A stretch of 64,000 bases of DNA from JAISGQ01 sp045604965 (GCA_045604965.1 JAZUPB010000059.1:80516-144515), one strand, 5' to 3'; shown: positions 51,454-60,392, numbered from the stretch's first letter. The notes: generated by a model from the sequence alone, not told the origin. Numbers and translations: made by a program.

Positions 51454-52755
51454 TTATGATCTTACGAGCATATCAAGAGCGCGCTCATAAGTAAGTTGCT
51501 CAAGTTGCATCTCATCACCGTTTTCGTCATAAACTCTCAGAGTGTTGCTGATTTTCTCAAGGGTCTTTGCCAGCATCTCAGGAGTATCATCCATAACGTG
51601 AATACGGTAGATAACTCTGTCAAGCGAATTGGTCTTGCTTATTACATCACCGATTTCCTTGAAGGTAGCGTTCTGAAGAACCTGAGGCATTTTGAGAACC
51701 TCTTCGAGTCCTTCAATCTTAGTGATAGTGCCTCCCTTGAGGGTAATGTAATAGTTGACGCAGCTTTTTGAATACATAGGGTTGTCCTGAGTTTTGACAT
51801 CGCCGCAGGTCATCTTTCCTGTGAGTGCAAATTCGATCATCATATCGAGCATACTGATGCCGTTGAGGGGCTGGGAGAATACATAGTGCTGTTCGCCGCC
51901 CATTCTGAGACCTGACTCATAGAAGTAGAACTGATTGTCCTTAATAAAGCCCTGGAACATAACGGGACCATTCTTTATGCCAAGCTCTTTAATCATATTT
52001 ACGCAGGCCGCTTCGGTAGTCTCTCTGAAAAGAGGAACAAATGATGAGGGAAAAACGTGGAGTATGGCGGAAGCAGCTGCTTCGTTTTCAACAACAGCCT
52101 TGTGCTTCATAAATGCAGAGGAAAGGCTTGCGTAGCCATCCTGTACGGTGAAATGGAGGAATATTTCGTTGGGACTGTCGATGTATTTTTCGCAGAGTAT
52201 CTTCTTGCTCTTTGAAGTGTTGTAGAGAGAGGTGTAATAAGAAACAAGTTCCTCCTCGTTGTCGCATCTCTTAATACCTCGGCTGCCGCTTTCGTCAGCG
52301 GGTTTTACGAGTACGGGATACTCGATTTTATCGAGATCTTCTCTCTTCATTTCGATGTCCAGCTTGTATTCGGGAATAGTGGGAACGCCGTACTTTATGC
52401 AGGCTTGTTTGAACAGACGCTTGTCGTTTGAAAGAATGTCAAATTGCTCTTTTGTGCCGCAACAGGGAAGTCCTGCTGCCTCACAAATCTGAACATAAAA
52501 GGGCAGATGTGAGTCTGTCCAGCCGACAAAAATACCGTCTACACCCTTTTCCTTTATAAGGGCAACCATTTCATCGGTATGGGAAATATCAATGTCAATA
52601 GCTTCGTCAGCTATCTGCTTTGAGGGGGAATCCTCGGTAGAATAAAAGTTTGCAACGATGACCTTAACGCCCATTTCCTTGGCTCGCTTTACAGCACAGG
52701 CGGCAAGAGCGGTGCGGTCCATAACAAGCAGTGTTTTTCCTTCAAGTCCGTACAT
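51454..52755 (-). CDS. ATP-grasp ligase (second of the cassette)
   Basis: A 433-residue soluble enzyme of the ATP-grasp superfamily, which joins an acid to an amine using ATP via an acyl phosphate. A pre-ATP domain (GKTLLVMDRTALAACAVKRA) is followed by YPVLVKPADESGSRGIKRCD (ATP-binding lysine and Gly/Ser loop), an ILCEKYIDSPNEI segment and the Mg site near FYFYESGLRMGGEQHYVFSQ. The C-terminal part is BtrJ/carbamoyl-phosphate-synthase-like. AAGGAG ribosome site. Third gene in a run with a DegT-like gene (12-bp gap) and another ATP-grasp gene. Together they likely make an amino-acid conjugate; substrates unknown. Confidence 0.88.
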   Translation of the reverse strand: MYGLEGKTLLVMDRTALAACAVKRAKEMGVKVIVANFYSTEDSPSKQIADEAIDIDISHTDEMVALIKEKGVDGIFVGWTDSHLPFYVQICEAAGLPCCGTKEQFDILSNDKRLFKQACIKYGVPTIPEYKLDIEMKREDLDKIEYPVLVKPADESGSRGIKRCDNEEELVSYYTSLYNTSKSKKILCEKYIDSPNEIFLHFTVQDGYASLSSAFMKHKAVVENEAAASAILHVFPSSFVPLFRETTEAACVNMIKELGIKNGPVMFQGFIKDNQFYFYESGLRMGGEQHYVFSQPLNGISMLDMMIEFALTGKMTCGDVKTQDNPMYSKSCVNYYITLKGGTITKIEGLEEVLKMPQVLQNATFKEIGDVISKTNSLDRVIYRIHVMDDTPEMLAKTLEKISNTLRVYDENGDEMQLEQLTYERALDMLVRS

Positions 52756-52767
52756 ATTACTTACTCC

Positions 52768-53724
52768 TTACAATAGGTTTTTTATATTTTCGACAATGTA
52801 TTCCATATCGGAAGCATCGTATCTTTGATCACAGGGAATGGGGAGAATATTCAATACATAGTCTTTTTCCGTGTCGCTTACGCCCTCTGTATCGAGGACA
52901 TTTGGCCACAGGGTGGGGACATATATTTTCTTCTGCGCATGCGCAAGAGCACGTCTGATCTCTGCACCGTTTTCACAGTAAAACGGGTAGCAATAGGGAC
53001 CTTCGGGAGTATTAGCATCGATTTTATTAATATCGCTTAGCCTAAGCTGCAGCAGTCTGTAATTTTCTTTACGTCTGCTGCTGACCGATTCATAATCTAT
53101 CGCTCTGAGAAGATTGTGTGTCAGTGGTGACATATATCTCAGCGGGTATCCGTAAAGGGATTCGTCGCTTTCCTGAAAATCGGCATAATAATCGGAAGCG
53201 CAGCTTTCAAATCTTCCCAGCACGTGCTTCATGCGCTCTGCCGAGCGGTCAGTTTCAAGCTCTTCACCGATAACTGCATCGGTGTAAAGATACGCACCGT
53301 CGGGAACACCTAAGAATTTGCGGCAGGAATATATTGTGTCCATGCCCCTTGCGGGAGGCTGGAAAAATGCCTGCACGTTGTCGAAAATAATATTTGTGTA
53401 TTTATCTCTGAGCCTTCTGCATTCCGATGCATCGATTCTGCCGAAGTAATTGACAATGTAAAGATACTCGCCCTCTTTGAGGGTTTTATCAAATACGGGC
53501 AGAAAATCGCTGCCGATATGATAATATTCATACTCGCAGCCGTTTCTGTCACACACATCGTTGCAGCAGTCGCAGAGATAATATGGCAGGTACAGCTTTT
53601 TTATTTTCCTTGCCTTTATAAGATAAAGAAGTGCGTTGCGGCCTGTATTGAGGGCTATTGCGTCGGGATAAAGCTCCCTGCCCGAAAACTGTTCCAGACC
53701 GAAATATCCGCCTATTTCTTTCAT
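52768..53724 (-). CDS. DegT-like PLP-dependent aminotransferase-fold protein
   Basis: A 318-residue protein with the fold type I layout of the DegT/DnrJ/EryC1 family: NTGRNALLYLIKARKIKKLY near the start (substrate/PLP phosphate side), VFDKTLKEGEYLYIVNYFG, DNVQAFFQPP (Asp that holds the PLP nitrogen) and SCRKFLGVPDGAYLYT, where Lys would bind PLP. It is shorter than usual (about 370) and diverged. Known members put amino groups on sugars or related rings. GAGGAG ribosome site. It lies between two ATP-grasp genes with 7- and 12-bp gaps. It may make the amine that one of them acylates. PLP activity is likely but not certain. Confidence 0.78.
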   Translation of the reverse strand: MKEIGGYFGLEQFSGRELYPDAIALNTGRNALLYLIKARKIKKLYLPYYLCDCCNDVCDRNGCEYEYYHIGSDFLPVFDKTLKEGEYLYIVNYFGRIDASECRRLRDKYTNIIFDNVQAFFQPPARGMDTIYSCRKFLGVPDGAYLYTDAVIGEELETDRSAERMKHVLGRFESCASDYYADFQESDESLYGYPLRYMSPLTHNLLRAIDYESVSSRRKENYRLLQLRLSDINKIDANTPEGPYCYPFYCENGAEIRRALAHAQKKIYVPTLWPNVLDTEGVSDTEKDYVLNILPIPCDQRYDASDMEYIVENIKNLL

Positions 53725-53731
53725 ATTCTCC

Positions 53732-54931
53732 TCACTTCAGAAGCACTTTGACGTACTTCTCGGTATCGCTCATGACCTCTTCAAGTCTTTCCGCTGTGTC
53801 AAATCTGAGAACCAGCGTGCCGATAGCCTCATTTGCGGCGGAGAAATCGCCGACAGTTGTTCCCGGCTCGATCCACAGGTCTCTTTCCACTACGTTATCT
53901 GCAATTTCATCGGCAATCCACAGGGAATCAAAAACACCTGCAACACTGCTGTGAAGAATAACCTCAGCCCAGCAGCCGTCATAATCACGCTGCTCAACGC
54001 CGATGACCTCATCGCCTACAGCGGCACGCACTGCATTTGTAACAAGGTCAACGCCCGTTGCGTATCTGAGCATTTCTGCAAGGCGATTTCCGCCGCCTCT
54101 GGGGGACAGCTCCATAATATAAGCCTTGCCGTTGGTGCTCTCTCTTACCTCAATGTTGTAAATGGAGGTCTTCATATCAAGGAGGGTAAGAAGTCTCTGA
54201 ATTTCATCTCTGAGAATGGCCTGATTCTCAGCGGAAATGGAGGAAGGCCAGCTGTATGCGGCAGGGGTGTAGGGGTTGGATGCCTTTTCGTCAAAACGCT
54301 GACTGGAAAAGGATACAAACTTTAGCTTGCCGTTGACGGAGAAGCTATCAGTATCGGAGGAAAAGCCCTTCTTCTCAATGAAATCCTCAATTATAAATTC
54401 ACTGCAGTGTGAGAAGGAAAGTGCATATTCAATGCTCTCACGGAGCTTTTCGGGGTCGTCAACTCTGGTGACACCCTTGCTGCCGGCGGAATCGGTTGGC
54501 TTTACGATAACAGGCCAGTTAAAATTATCTTTGTCGGCAATGGCCTCATCAATAGAGGTGTAGCCCTTAGCCACAGGGACGGTAAAGCCGTTGTCGGTCA
54601 GAAACTGACGGAAACGTCCCTTATTTTGGAGAATACTGACGGATTCGTAGGAGCCGCAGGAAGGCAGCCCCATTTTCTCCGCGACATAAGCAGCTGTAAC
54701 AACACCGGGGTCACAGGCAAAGGACATAACGCCGTCGACTCCAAGTTCTCTGGCCTTTGCAAGGACGGCTTCCTTGTCGATAATACTAACATTGCAGTAT
54801 TCATCGGAATATTTGTGGGCGATATTATCAGGCAGATAATCGCAAGTTATGGTATAGTAGCCAAGTTTTTTTGCTGCCTCGATTACAGGCAGAATATAGC
54901 GCGAACCGCCCAGGAGTAAAAGCTTTTTCAA
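53732..54931 (-). CDS. ATP-grasp ligase (first of the cassette)
   Basis: A 399-residue soluble ATP-grasp enzyme. KKLLLLGGSRYILPVIEAAK opens the pre-ATP domain, WPVIVKPTDSAGSKGVTRVD is the ATP lysine with Gly loop, EFIIEDFIE comes next, and YIMELSPRGGGNRLAEML gives the Mg ligands. The C terminus is a small domain (LILRFDTAERLEEVMSDTEK-like). The start is TTG 54931, with GGAGG 8 bp upstream and no ATG in frame nearby. Promoter upstream at 55018. First gene of a three-gene operon with the DegT-like protein and the second ATP-grasp; it closely resembles the second in motif order, but they are not copies. Confidence 0.88.
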   Translation of the reverse strand: MKKLLLLGGSRYILPVIEAAKKLGYYTITCDYLPDNIAHKYSDEYCNVSIIDKEAVLAKARELGVDGVMSFACDPGVVTAAYVAEKMGLPSCGSYESVSILQNKGRFRQFLTDNGFTVPVAKGYTSIDEAIADKDNFNWPVIVKPTDSAGSKGVTRVDDPEKLRESIEYALSFSHCSEFIIEDFIEKKGFSSDTDSFSVNGKLKFVSFSSQRFDEKASNPYTPAAYSWPSSISAENQAILRDEIQRLLTLLDMKTSIYNIEVRESTNGKAYIMELSPRGGGNRLAEMLRYATGVDLVTNAVRAAVGDEVIGVEQRDYDGCWAEVILHSSVAGVFDSLWIADEIADNVVERDLWIEPGTTVGDFSAANEAIGTLVLRFDTAERLEEVMSDTEKYVKVLLK

Positions 54932-55017
54932 CTATAAATCCTCCAAACCCTTCAGGTTAATTTTAAACGGATACAGGTGATTTTGCTTCGCATACATCTG
55001 TAAGCATACTAAACATA

Positions 55018-55046
55018 ATTTTACCGAAGATTAAAGCGTTTGTCAA
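55018..55046 (-). promoter_or_regulatory. Promoter of the ATP-grasp/DegT cassette
   Basis: On the minus strand perfect TTGACA (55041-55046) and TAAAAT (55018-55023) with a 17-bp spacer. The rest of the 350-bp gap up to clpP (55047-55281) is AT rich and shows no gene. Confidence 0.7.
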
Positions 55047-55281
55047 CCACTGAAGGCAATCACGTAAAGAAGCGGAGTTGTTCGGGTTTGCTGTATAGAG
55101 AAGAGCTATTACATTTGATATTCTTATCAATATTTAAATATGAAAATAGAGGTCATTATCGATTTATTTCACATGCTCTATTTGTTTTTTGGGCTTTCAC
55201 GCTGTCATATACGTTGATAATACAACAATAAAAAAATAACGTAGCGAGCCGCAGACGGTGTGCCTGCAGCTTGCCGAAGAG

Positions 55282-55851
55282 TTATTCCAGAATATGGTCT
55301 GCCAGACCGTAGCTGACAGCATCGGGAGCGGTGAGATATGTGTCGCGTTCGGTATCCTTTGCTATGGTGTTTACGGTTTTGCCCGTGTTCTGGGACAATA
55401 TACGGTTGATTCTGTTTTTCATAAAGATTATATGCTCGGCGGCTATCTGTATATCCGAGGCCTGTCCCTGAACGCCGCCAAGAGGCTGATGTATCATAAC
55501 CTCCGTCATAGGTGTGCAGTACCGCTTGCCCTTTGTGCCTGCGGCGAGAAGAAAAGCTGCCATACTTGCTGCAGTGCCTGTGCTTACTGTTCGGACATCG
55601 CATCTGCTCCGCTTCATTGCATCATAGATGGCGAAGCCTGCGTTTACAGAACCGCCGGGGCTGTTGATAACGATGGTTATATCATCGCTGCTTTTTTCGC
55701 TGAGGAACTCGAGCTGGATTATTATTTCGGTTGCAAGGCGGTCGGTTATCTCGCCTACAAGATAAATTTTTCTTTTGTCGAAAAAGTCGACTGTCAGAAG
55801 GTCGGAAGAGGACTTGCCCTGTTTGTCGTAGGTTGTAATTACAGGTATCAT
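55282..55851 (-). CDS. clpP: ClpP serine protease (accessory copy)
   Basis: A 189-residue protease. The active triad is Ser in GTAASMAAFLLAAGT, His in EVMIHQPLGGVQGQASDI, and Asp in KDTERDTYL. INSPGGSVNAGFAIYDAM is the substrate groove. Length and motifs fit a normal ClpP that forms a tetradecamer and works with Clp ATPases. No clpX, tig or other usual neighbour is present. It follows the VirD4-like ATPase by 33 bp on the same strand. AAGGAG ribosome site. So it is probably an accessory ClpP from a mobile or specialised cassette, not the housekeeping copy, though that cannot be told from one window. Confidence 0.93.
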   Translation of the reverse strand: MIPVITTYDKQGKSSSDLLTVDFFDKRKIYLVGEITDRLATEIIIQLEFLSEKSSDDITIVINSPGGSVNAGFAIYDAMKRSRCDVRTVSTGTAASMAAFLLAAGTKGKRYCTPMTEVMIHQPLGGVQGQASDIQIAAEHIIFMKNRINRILSQNTGKTVNTIAKDTERDTYLTAPDAVSYGLADHILE

Positions 55852-55884
55852 ATTTTTTACTCCTTATTTTATGCGGTGATTTTA

Positions 55885-57396
55885 TCAGGCGGAGAAGGGT
55901 GGAACAATGATTTTATTTTTCAGATCGAACATCATCATAGAAGGGGTGTAGGCAGGCGGCGCAGGGGCTTTTTTTGAGGGGATGGAAACGTTGGAGTCTG
56001 CGTATTTGTCGAGGTGTTTATACTTGTCAAAGCCCAGCATGTTTACCTTGAATTTTAAGTTGTCTCTTATATAGATCGCCTGTCGAAACTCTTTTGTTTT
56101 AGGCAGGCTTTTGAGCTTTTCGGGAGACATAAGAGGCTCGCTCTTGCCGCTGTGGGTAATATTTGTGGTGCCCAGCATCTCGCTTATATAGCTGAGAGTA
56201 TCCGGGCAGGAGCTTTGCAGAAAAAATATGTTTTTGCAGTTTCCGATTATTGTGGAAGCACTTTTCTCAAAAACAGCTTCAAGCTGTTTTTTACTCTGGC
56301 ACACAAGGTACCAACGCATAAGTCTTCCTCGACTGGCTGATATTTTGGTTTCCATACCGTTGATGTGAAGATTGCAGAACTCATCGAGCACCCAGGCGAT
56401 GTCGTATGAGGGTCGGGTATTTTGATATTTGTCGGTGTATTCGTCAATAAGCTGGTTATAGAAATAATCTATAAGCAGTGCTATTGTGGAGTTATATGCG
56501 GCGGTCTCATCAGGAAGTATAAGAAAAATGCACATCTTCTTTTTATACATATCCCTTATATCAAAGGTTGAGTGACTGAGCATTCTCAGCAGGGAATCCT
56601 GAATGAGAAAATCCCTTATAAACGAAGTGACTGTGGTAAGAATACACGCCCTGGTCTTTTCGGGGTTAGACAGCACCGAGCGGAGCATTTCTGTGGCGTT
56701 GTTCTGGGCAGTAACGTAATCGCTGAGAACATCGGAAAGATACTCTGCGCCGGCTTCGTTGCAGTAGGAAGCGACAGAGAGCATATTTACATACTTGTAG
56801 TAGTCCCGTCTGCGACTGCAGATATCAAAGAGCATCTGAATGAGCGGAATCATAAACTCCTCCGCACTGAGCTGCCAGAAAGGATCTGCACGGGAATTTT
56901 CATACCTTGCCGAAAGAGAGTTAACAAAGGCGGTGACGCAGGCCATTGCCTTGTCTTTTTCGCCGCGTCGGTACAGAGAAAAGGGATACTCCATAATATT
57001 GTAGCAGTCCTTGTCGAACTTTCTGACATCGATGAAAACACACTCATAACCTTGGTGCTTGAGATACCCTCTGACATTGCGGTTGTAGGACAGTTCACCC
57101 TTTATGTCAGTTACAACCATAGAGGTCTTGCCGCTTCCCAGGAGAGGAATGAGCGGAAAAATGAGGGACCAGCTTTTTCCTGAGCCTGTTTCACCGAATA
57201 TGAGGGTGTGTTCCGTTTCCGTGTTGATGTAAGCGGTTTTGCCGTCACAGATAATAGGAATGCCTCCGGGGGTTGCCTCTTTTGAATCAAGCTTTATTTC
57301 GCTGAACATTTCCTTGATGGTATGCGCAGAGGCGAATTCCGATTCGCTGTCGGGAAAGACATATTCTTTCCAGTCTGATTCATAATCATAGCTCAT
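55885..57396 (-). CDS. VirD4/TraG-like ATPase without membrane domain
   Basis: A 503-residue P-loop ATPase. Walker A GETGSGKSWSL at about residue 67, then MVVTDIKGELSYNRNVRG, which is the VirD4/TraG coupling-protein motif, Walker B WVLDEFCNLHING, and CQSKKQLEAVFEKSASTI with NIFFLQSS toward the C terminus, also TraG-like. Coupling proteins move DNA-protein complexes into a type IV secretion channel; those normally start with two membrane helices. Here residues 1-60 are hydrophilic, so it would be soluble. No relaxase or secretion genes are in the window. Start ATG 57396 with AAAGGTGG; upstream extension rejected. Overlaps the previous gene by 11 bp. Confidence 0.85.
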   Translation of the reverse strand: MSYDYESDWKEYVFPDSESEFASAHTIKEMFSEIKLDSKEATPGGIPIICDGKTAYINTETEHTLIFGETGSGKSWSLIFPLIPLLGSGKTSMVVTDIKGELSYNRNVRGYLKHQGYECVFIDVRKFDKDCYNIMEYPFSLYRRGEKDKAMACVTAFVNSLSARYENSRADPFWQLSAEEFMIPLIQMLFDICSRRRDYYKYVNMLSVASYCNEAGAEYLSDVLSDYVTAQNNATEMLRSVLSNPEKTRACILTTVTSFIRDFLIQDSLLRMLSHSTFDIRDMYKKKMCIFLILPDETAAYNSTIALLIDYFYNQLIDEYTDKYQNTRPSYDIAWVLDEFCNLHINGMETKISASRGRLMRWYLVCQSKKQLEAVFEKSASTIIGNCKNIFFLQSSCPDTLSYISEMLGTTNITHSGKSEPLMSPEKLKSLPKTKEFRQAIYIRDNLKFKVNMLGFDKYKHLDKYADSNVSIPSKKAPAPPAYTPSMMMFDLKNKIIVPPFSA

Positions 57397-58063
57397 TTTT
57401 CGTTGGCCACCTTTCCTGTGATGTACAGTTGGATTTTGTAAGCAGGCTGATGATGGTATCGGTTCTTGCAAGATATTTTTTTAGATGATCGCAAAGAAGA
57501 TGTCGTCCGCCGCTTATTTCAAAGAGCTCGTCCAAGATGCTTTCCATAAACTCAAAGCCCAGATGATCCCTAAATTCCTTCTGCATAAGCAGATCGGAAA
57601 GCCGTTCGCACAGCAAAGGGGTCGTATTGTAGTTTTCATATATGTAGGCGCTTAGAAACTCAGCGGAATCGAAGGTGTGGTCGTAGACAATACCGCCCTT
57701 GAGATATGACTTGAGCATCAGGTAAAGCCCTGAGGCACGTTCCGCTGAGAGATTCCCGACAGTAAAGATATACGCCCAGTGATCGCACTGGTCGTGAAAA
57801 TATTTGAGCATTACAGTGAAATACTCTTCATTCTCGTGCCCTTCCCATTCAGAAATATCAACAGCAATGGTGTTTTCTGCGTTGACCTCGTCCACAGATT
57901 TGACGCGAAGGAGAAGACGTCTGAGCTCTTCGAAATTTTCATAAGGAGGGGTATAGCGTGTTTTGTAATAGATAGGCTTCTGACGGCCTGTAAGTTTTTT
58001 TACAATTCTGTCGTTGTTGGGGATTCCGGAAATAAGAAGAATAAAATTGCTGTTGTTTATCAT
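57386..58063 (-). CDS. Unknown protein encoded with the VirD4-like ATPase
   Basis: A 225-residue soluble protein with Walker-like beta-strand starts (NFILLISGIPNND, NTIAVDISEWEGHE, WAYIFTVGNLSAE) but without a clear nucleotide motif, so it may be a P-loop-like fold that lost its loop. The C-terminal half is alpha helical. ATG 58063 with AGGAG; an earlier start 63 bases upstream lacks a ribosome site. It overlaps the ATPase gene by 11 bp, so the two are translationally coupled and probably partners. No family that I recognise. Confidence 0.75.
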   Translation of the reverse strand: MINNSNFILLISGIPNNDRIVKKLTGRQKPIYYKTRYTPPYENFEELRRLLLRVKSVDEVNAENTIAVDISEWEGHENEEYFTVMLKYFHDQCDHWAYIFTVGNLSAERASGLYLMLKSYLKGGIVYDHTFDSAEFLSAYIYENYNTTPLLCERLSDLLMQKEFRDHLGFEFMESILDELFEISGGRHLLCDHLKKYLARTDTIISLLTKSNCTSQERWPTKNEL

Positions 58064-58104
58064 ATTCGGTATCTCCTGTAAATTCTGAGTATAAAAGAGG
58101 GAGG

Positions 58105-58140
58105 GGACGGCACACACCCGTACCATAGTGCGTGCCGTCC
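58105..58140 (-). terminator. Hairpin after the large secreted protein gene
   Basis: Stem GGACGGCAC / GTGCCGTCC with an 18-nt loop. On the minus strand the tail is CCTCCCTCTTTTA, so termination may be partial, allowing read-through to the next gene. Confidence 0.6.
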
Positions 58141-58156
58141 GGCAAGAAACAGTAAT

Positions 58157-59920
58157 CTACTTACCGAGGATCTTGTTGACATTAGCCGAAGCAGATCCTA
58201 TGCCGTCGTCTCCGTAGATGGTTTTGAGCTGGGATACTGCCAGATCACGATCGACGTATACAACGCCCATATCGACGCCCTCTCTGCTTGTGGTTGTGCT
58301 CTTTGCGTTGGAAATGCCTGTAACTGCCTTTATGAAGCTGTTATAGGTGGAAGCAGAGCCGTTATTGTCAAGTGCGATTGTAAGACAGCCTGTGGAGTTT
58401 GCCCACTTGGAAGACTTGGGAGAAAGTGCATTTGTGCTGCGCACGTGAATGTTTATGCCGTATGAAGAATCGGAGTAGTTCTTGACAGAGGTAAATCGGC
58501 GCACATTGCCCTTTGAATGACAGCCAACATTAAGTGCCACGTATTCCTGACGGTGGTTTTTCAATGTGATGTTATACTCACCGTCTACAACGGTAGGTAC
58601 AGCAGTGCCGCCGTTCTTGGAAGTATCACGGGGGTGATCGGGAATGGTACTTGCTCTGTTTGTTTCAAAAACGATTTTTGCCTTGCCGTTCTGCTTTTTT
58701 ACTACAACGCAGAGTGCGCCCATTCTGTTGGAGGTGTTCTGGTTTACGCCTGCGCCCTCGAAGAAGAATACAAGAGCCTTGCCTGCGTCAAGATTGCGCT
58801 TGCCTCTGCTGCTGTTTACCTGATTTATGATAAAATTTGAAACATAGTTCCTGTTGCCGTTGCAGCTGCTGGAAGGAACCAGAGAGGTGTCGATAGCGGA
58901 AATAATTGAGGAGGTAGAGGAAGTGTTGACGGTGGATATTCTGAAGCGCTCCCAGGTGGAGGGGTTACCTGCATATGCCTGAAGAGGTGCTTCGGAAGTA
59001 TCTACACGTACGCAGAGCCACTTGCTGTTGATCTGTGCCTTGAGATAATAGTCGGAGCCTTTTTTATAGATCCTGAAGCATTCCCAGGACTGAAGAGCGT
59101 CTGCCTGAGCGCGTACGGGGGTATTGGTGGTATCTGCGCGAGCAGAAAGCCACTTGCCGTTGTATGCCTTGAGACCGCACCAGCCGTCGCTTGTGACCTT
59201 GACGGTGAAGGTTTCCCAGGTTTGAGCAGCTGTACGATTGCAGCGGGCAGGAGTTCCCGATACATTACCGTCTGCTGAGAGGTACTTGCCGTTTTCAACA
59301 GACTTGAGGGTGATCTTCTTGCCGTCAAAGGAACGTGTGACATCGGTCAGACCGCTGCCGGAGGTAGTGCTGGAAGAAGTGTTGGAAGTCTTGATTTTCA
59401 CAGCTCCTGTTGTGACCCAGCCGAGCTTGTAATAAGAGGTGCCTGTGACCTTGTAGACTATCTGGTAACGTCCGTTTTTAGCAGAGCCTACTACCCAAAT
59501 CTTTGTGTCAGAGGTGCCGACAGAGCCGATAGTGGCAGAGCCTGAGGAACGGCGGTATGCGGTAGCAGACTTTGTGACAGATGCGTCCTGTACCGAGGTG
59601 GAATTAAAGAAGGAAGTCGTTTTTACGTAGAGGGTGCGGGTGCCTTTGCTTGTAGGGTACGTGACGGAGATGTAACCGTCACTGCCGATGGAATTTATGG
59701 TGCAGTAGTCTGCAGCGTAGATGGTGCCGCTTTTACTGCCGCCCTTTACAGAATAAGCGGAAGTGTTGTTGCCGGTACTGATGGGGTAGCCCTTTATTTT
59801 TACGGGCAGAGAGGTTATATTGCTTGTTGCTGCGGAAACGTTAAGATTATCGAAGGGGATAAGTGCCATAAAGAGTACGAGTGCCATAAATGCGGAAAGT
59901 ATACGTGTGAATTTTTTCAT
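58157..59920 (-). CDS. Secreted SH3 / beta-trefoil / L,D-transpeptidase-like protein
   Basis: A 587-residue exported protein with a signal peptide (MKKFTRILSAFMALVLFMAL, cut near SAA at about residue 30). Two SH3-like repeats (about 38-105 and 108-180; SVKGGSKSGTIYAADYC, and GTSYYKLGWVTTGAVKI) are followed by a fascin/ricin-like beta-trefoil (about 195-330; ENGKYLSADGN, YNGKWLSARAD and SKWLCVRVD repeats). The C-terminal domain (about 335-560) ends in a motif close to the YkuD L,D-transpeptidase site: GINIHVRS, then NSTGCLTIA, so a His and a Cys/Gly in the usual order. It may cross-link or cleave wall peptides; catalysis is uncertain. AGGAGG ribosome site. Within the clpP/ATPase strand run. 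Confidence 0.82.
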   Translation of the reverse strand: MKKFTRILSAFMALVLFMALIPFDNLNVSAATSNITSLPVKIKGYPISTGNNTSAYSVKGGSKSGTIYAADYCTINSIGSDGYISVTYPTSKGTRTLYVKTTSFFNSTSVQDASVTKSATAYRRSSGSATIGSVGTSDTKIWVVGSAKNGRYQIVYKVTGTSYYKLGWVTTGAVKIKTSNTSSSTTSGSGLTDVTRSFDGKKITLKSVENGKYLSADGNVSGTPARCNRTAAQTWETFTVKVTSDGWCGLKAYNGKWLSARADTTNTPVRAQADALQSWECFRIYKKGSDYYLKAQINSKWLCVRVDTSEAPLQAYAGNPSTWERFRISTVNTSSTSSIISAIDTSLVPSSSCNGNRNYVSNFIINQVNSSRGKRNLDAGKALVFFFEGAGVNQNTSNRMGALCVVVKKQNGKAKIVFETNRASTIPDHPRDTSKNGGTAVPTVVDGEYNITLKNHRQEYVALNVGCHSKGNVRRFTSVKNYSDSSYGINIHVRSTNALSPKSSKWANSTGCLTIALDNNGSASTYNSFIKAVTGISNAKSTTTSREGVDMGVVYVDRDLAVSQLKTIYGDDGIGSASANVNKILGK

Positions 59921-59949
59921 AAGCGTTGCTGCCTCCTATGCAGCTGTGT

Positions 59950-60021
59950 GGTCTCAACGGTAAGACCTCCCGAAAAAGGAGGAATTCGAAACTGAGAAAT
60001 TGGTTTCCGGTCGCAGCCGGA
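59950..60021 (-). promoter_or_regulatory. Structured leader of the secreted protein gene
   Basis: Hairpins visible in the minus-strand leader: TCCGG / CCGGA (60006-60021), CCTCC / GGAGG (59966-59982) and GGTCT / AGACC (59950-59967). The last two share bases, so they exclude each other. It does not match the riboswitch cores I know. Confidence 0.4.
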
Positions 60022-60068
60022 GCATAAAGCAGTTCAAGAGGCATCGATCCTTTCGCTGTGTTTTTAAG

Positions 60069-60392
60069 TTAAGCTATGTCGAGTATGTAGTCTGTGTCCT
60101 TCGAAGCACTGTGACGAGCGGAATATTCAGCATCGAGTATCAGCTCGTTTGTGCCATAGCGGATATAAGAAGGGAGACGGTTTATGATGCGGTCAAGACG
60201 TGGATTCTTGTTCCAACCTCTGAATGACAGGATCTCTGCCTCAGAGCGTGCTCTTTCAAAGTATGCAAAAGCTCCCTTTGAGAAGGCGGTGGAAAAGAGA
60301 TAAATACGACCGAGTTTAGGGATAACAAGATATAAATTCATAGTGTTGTTTGCGGCTTTTTCAGCGATGATTTTCTTTTTCATTTCTTTCAT
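60069..60392 (-). CDS. Small basic protein of unknown function
   Basis: A 107-residue soluble protein, basic at the N terminus (MKEMKKKIIAEKAA), with KLGRIYLFSTAFSKGAFAYF in the middle and a helical C-terminal half. No motif known to me. AGGAGGA (ribosome site GGAGG) precedes the ATG. It is divergent from the 431-residue protein gene, 210 bp apart, and in the direction of the secreted protein gene 148 bp away, so it may be the first gene of the long minus-strand run. The shared intergenic region carries three 11-bp direct repeats. Confidence 0.7.
   Translation of the reverse strand: MKEMKKKIIAEKAANNTMNLYLVIPKLGRIYLFSTAFSKGAFAYFERARSEAEILSFRGWNKNPRLDRIINRLPSYIRYGTNELILDAEYSARHSASKDTDYILDIA

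Noticed and set aside
55047..55281. A gene in the AT-rich gap before clpP
   Set aside because: Open frames there are short, without ribosome sites or motifs.
59921..60068. c-di-AMP (ydaO) riboswitch before the secreted wall protein
   Set aside because: Considered because such riboswitches often precede wall enzymes, but the conserved G-rich and GAATC segments are not there.
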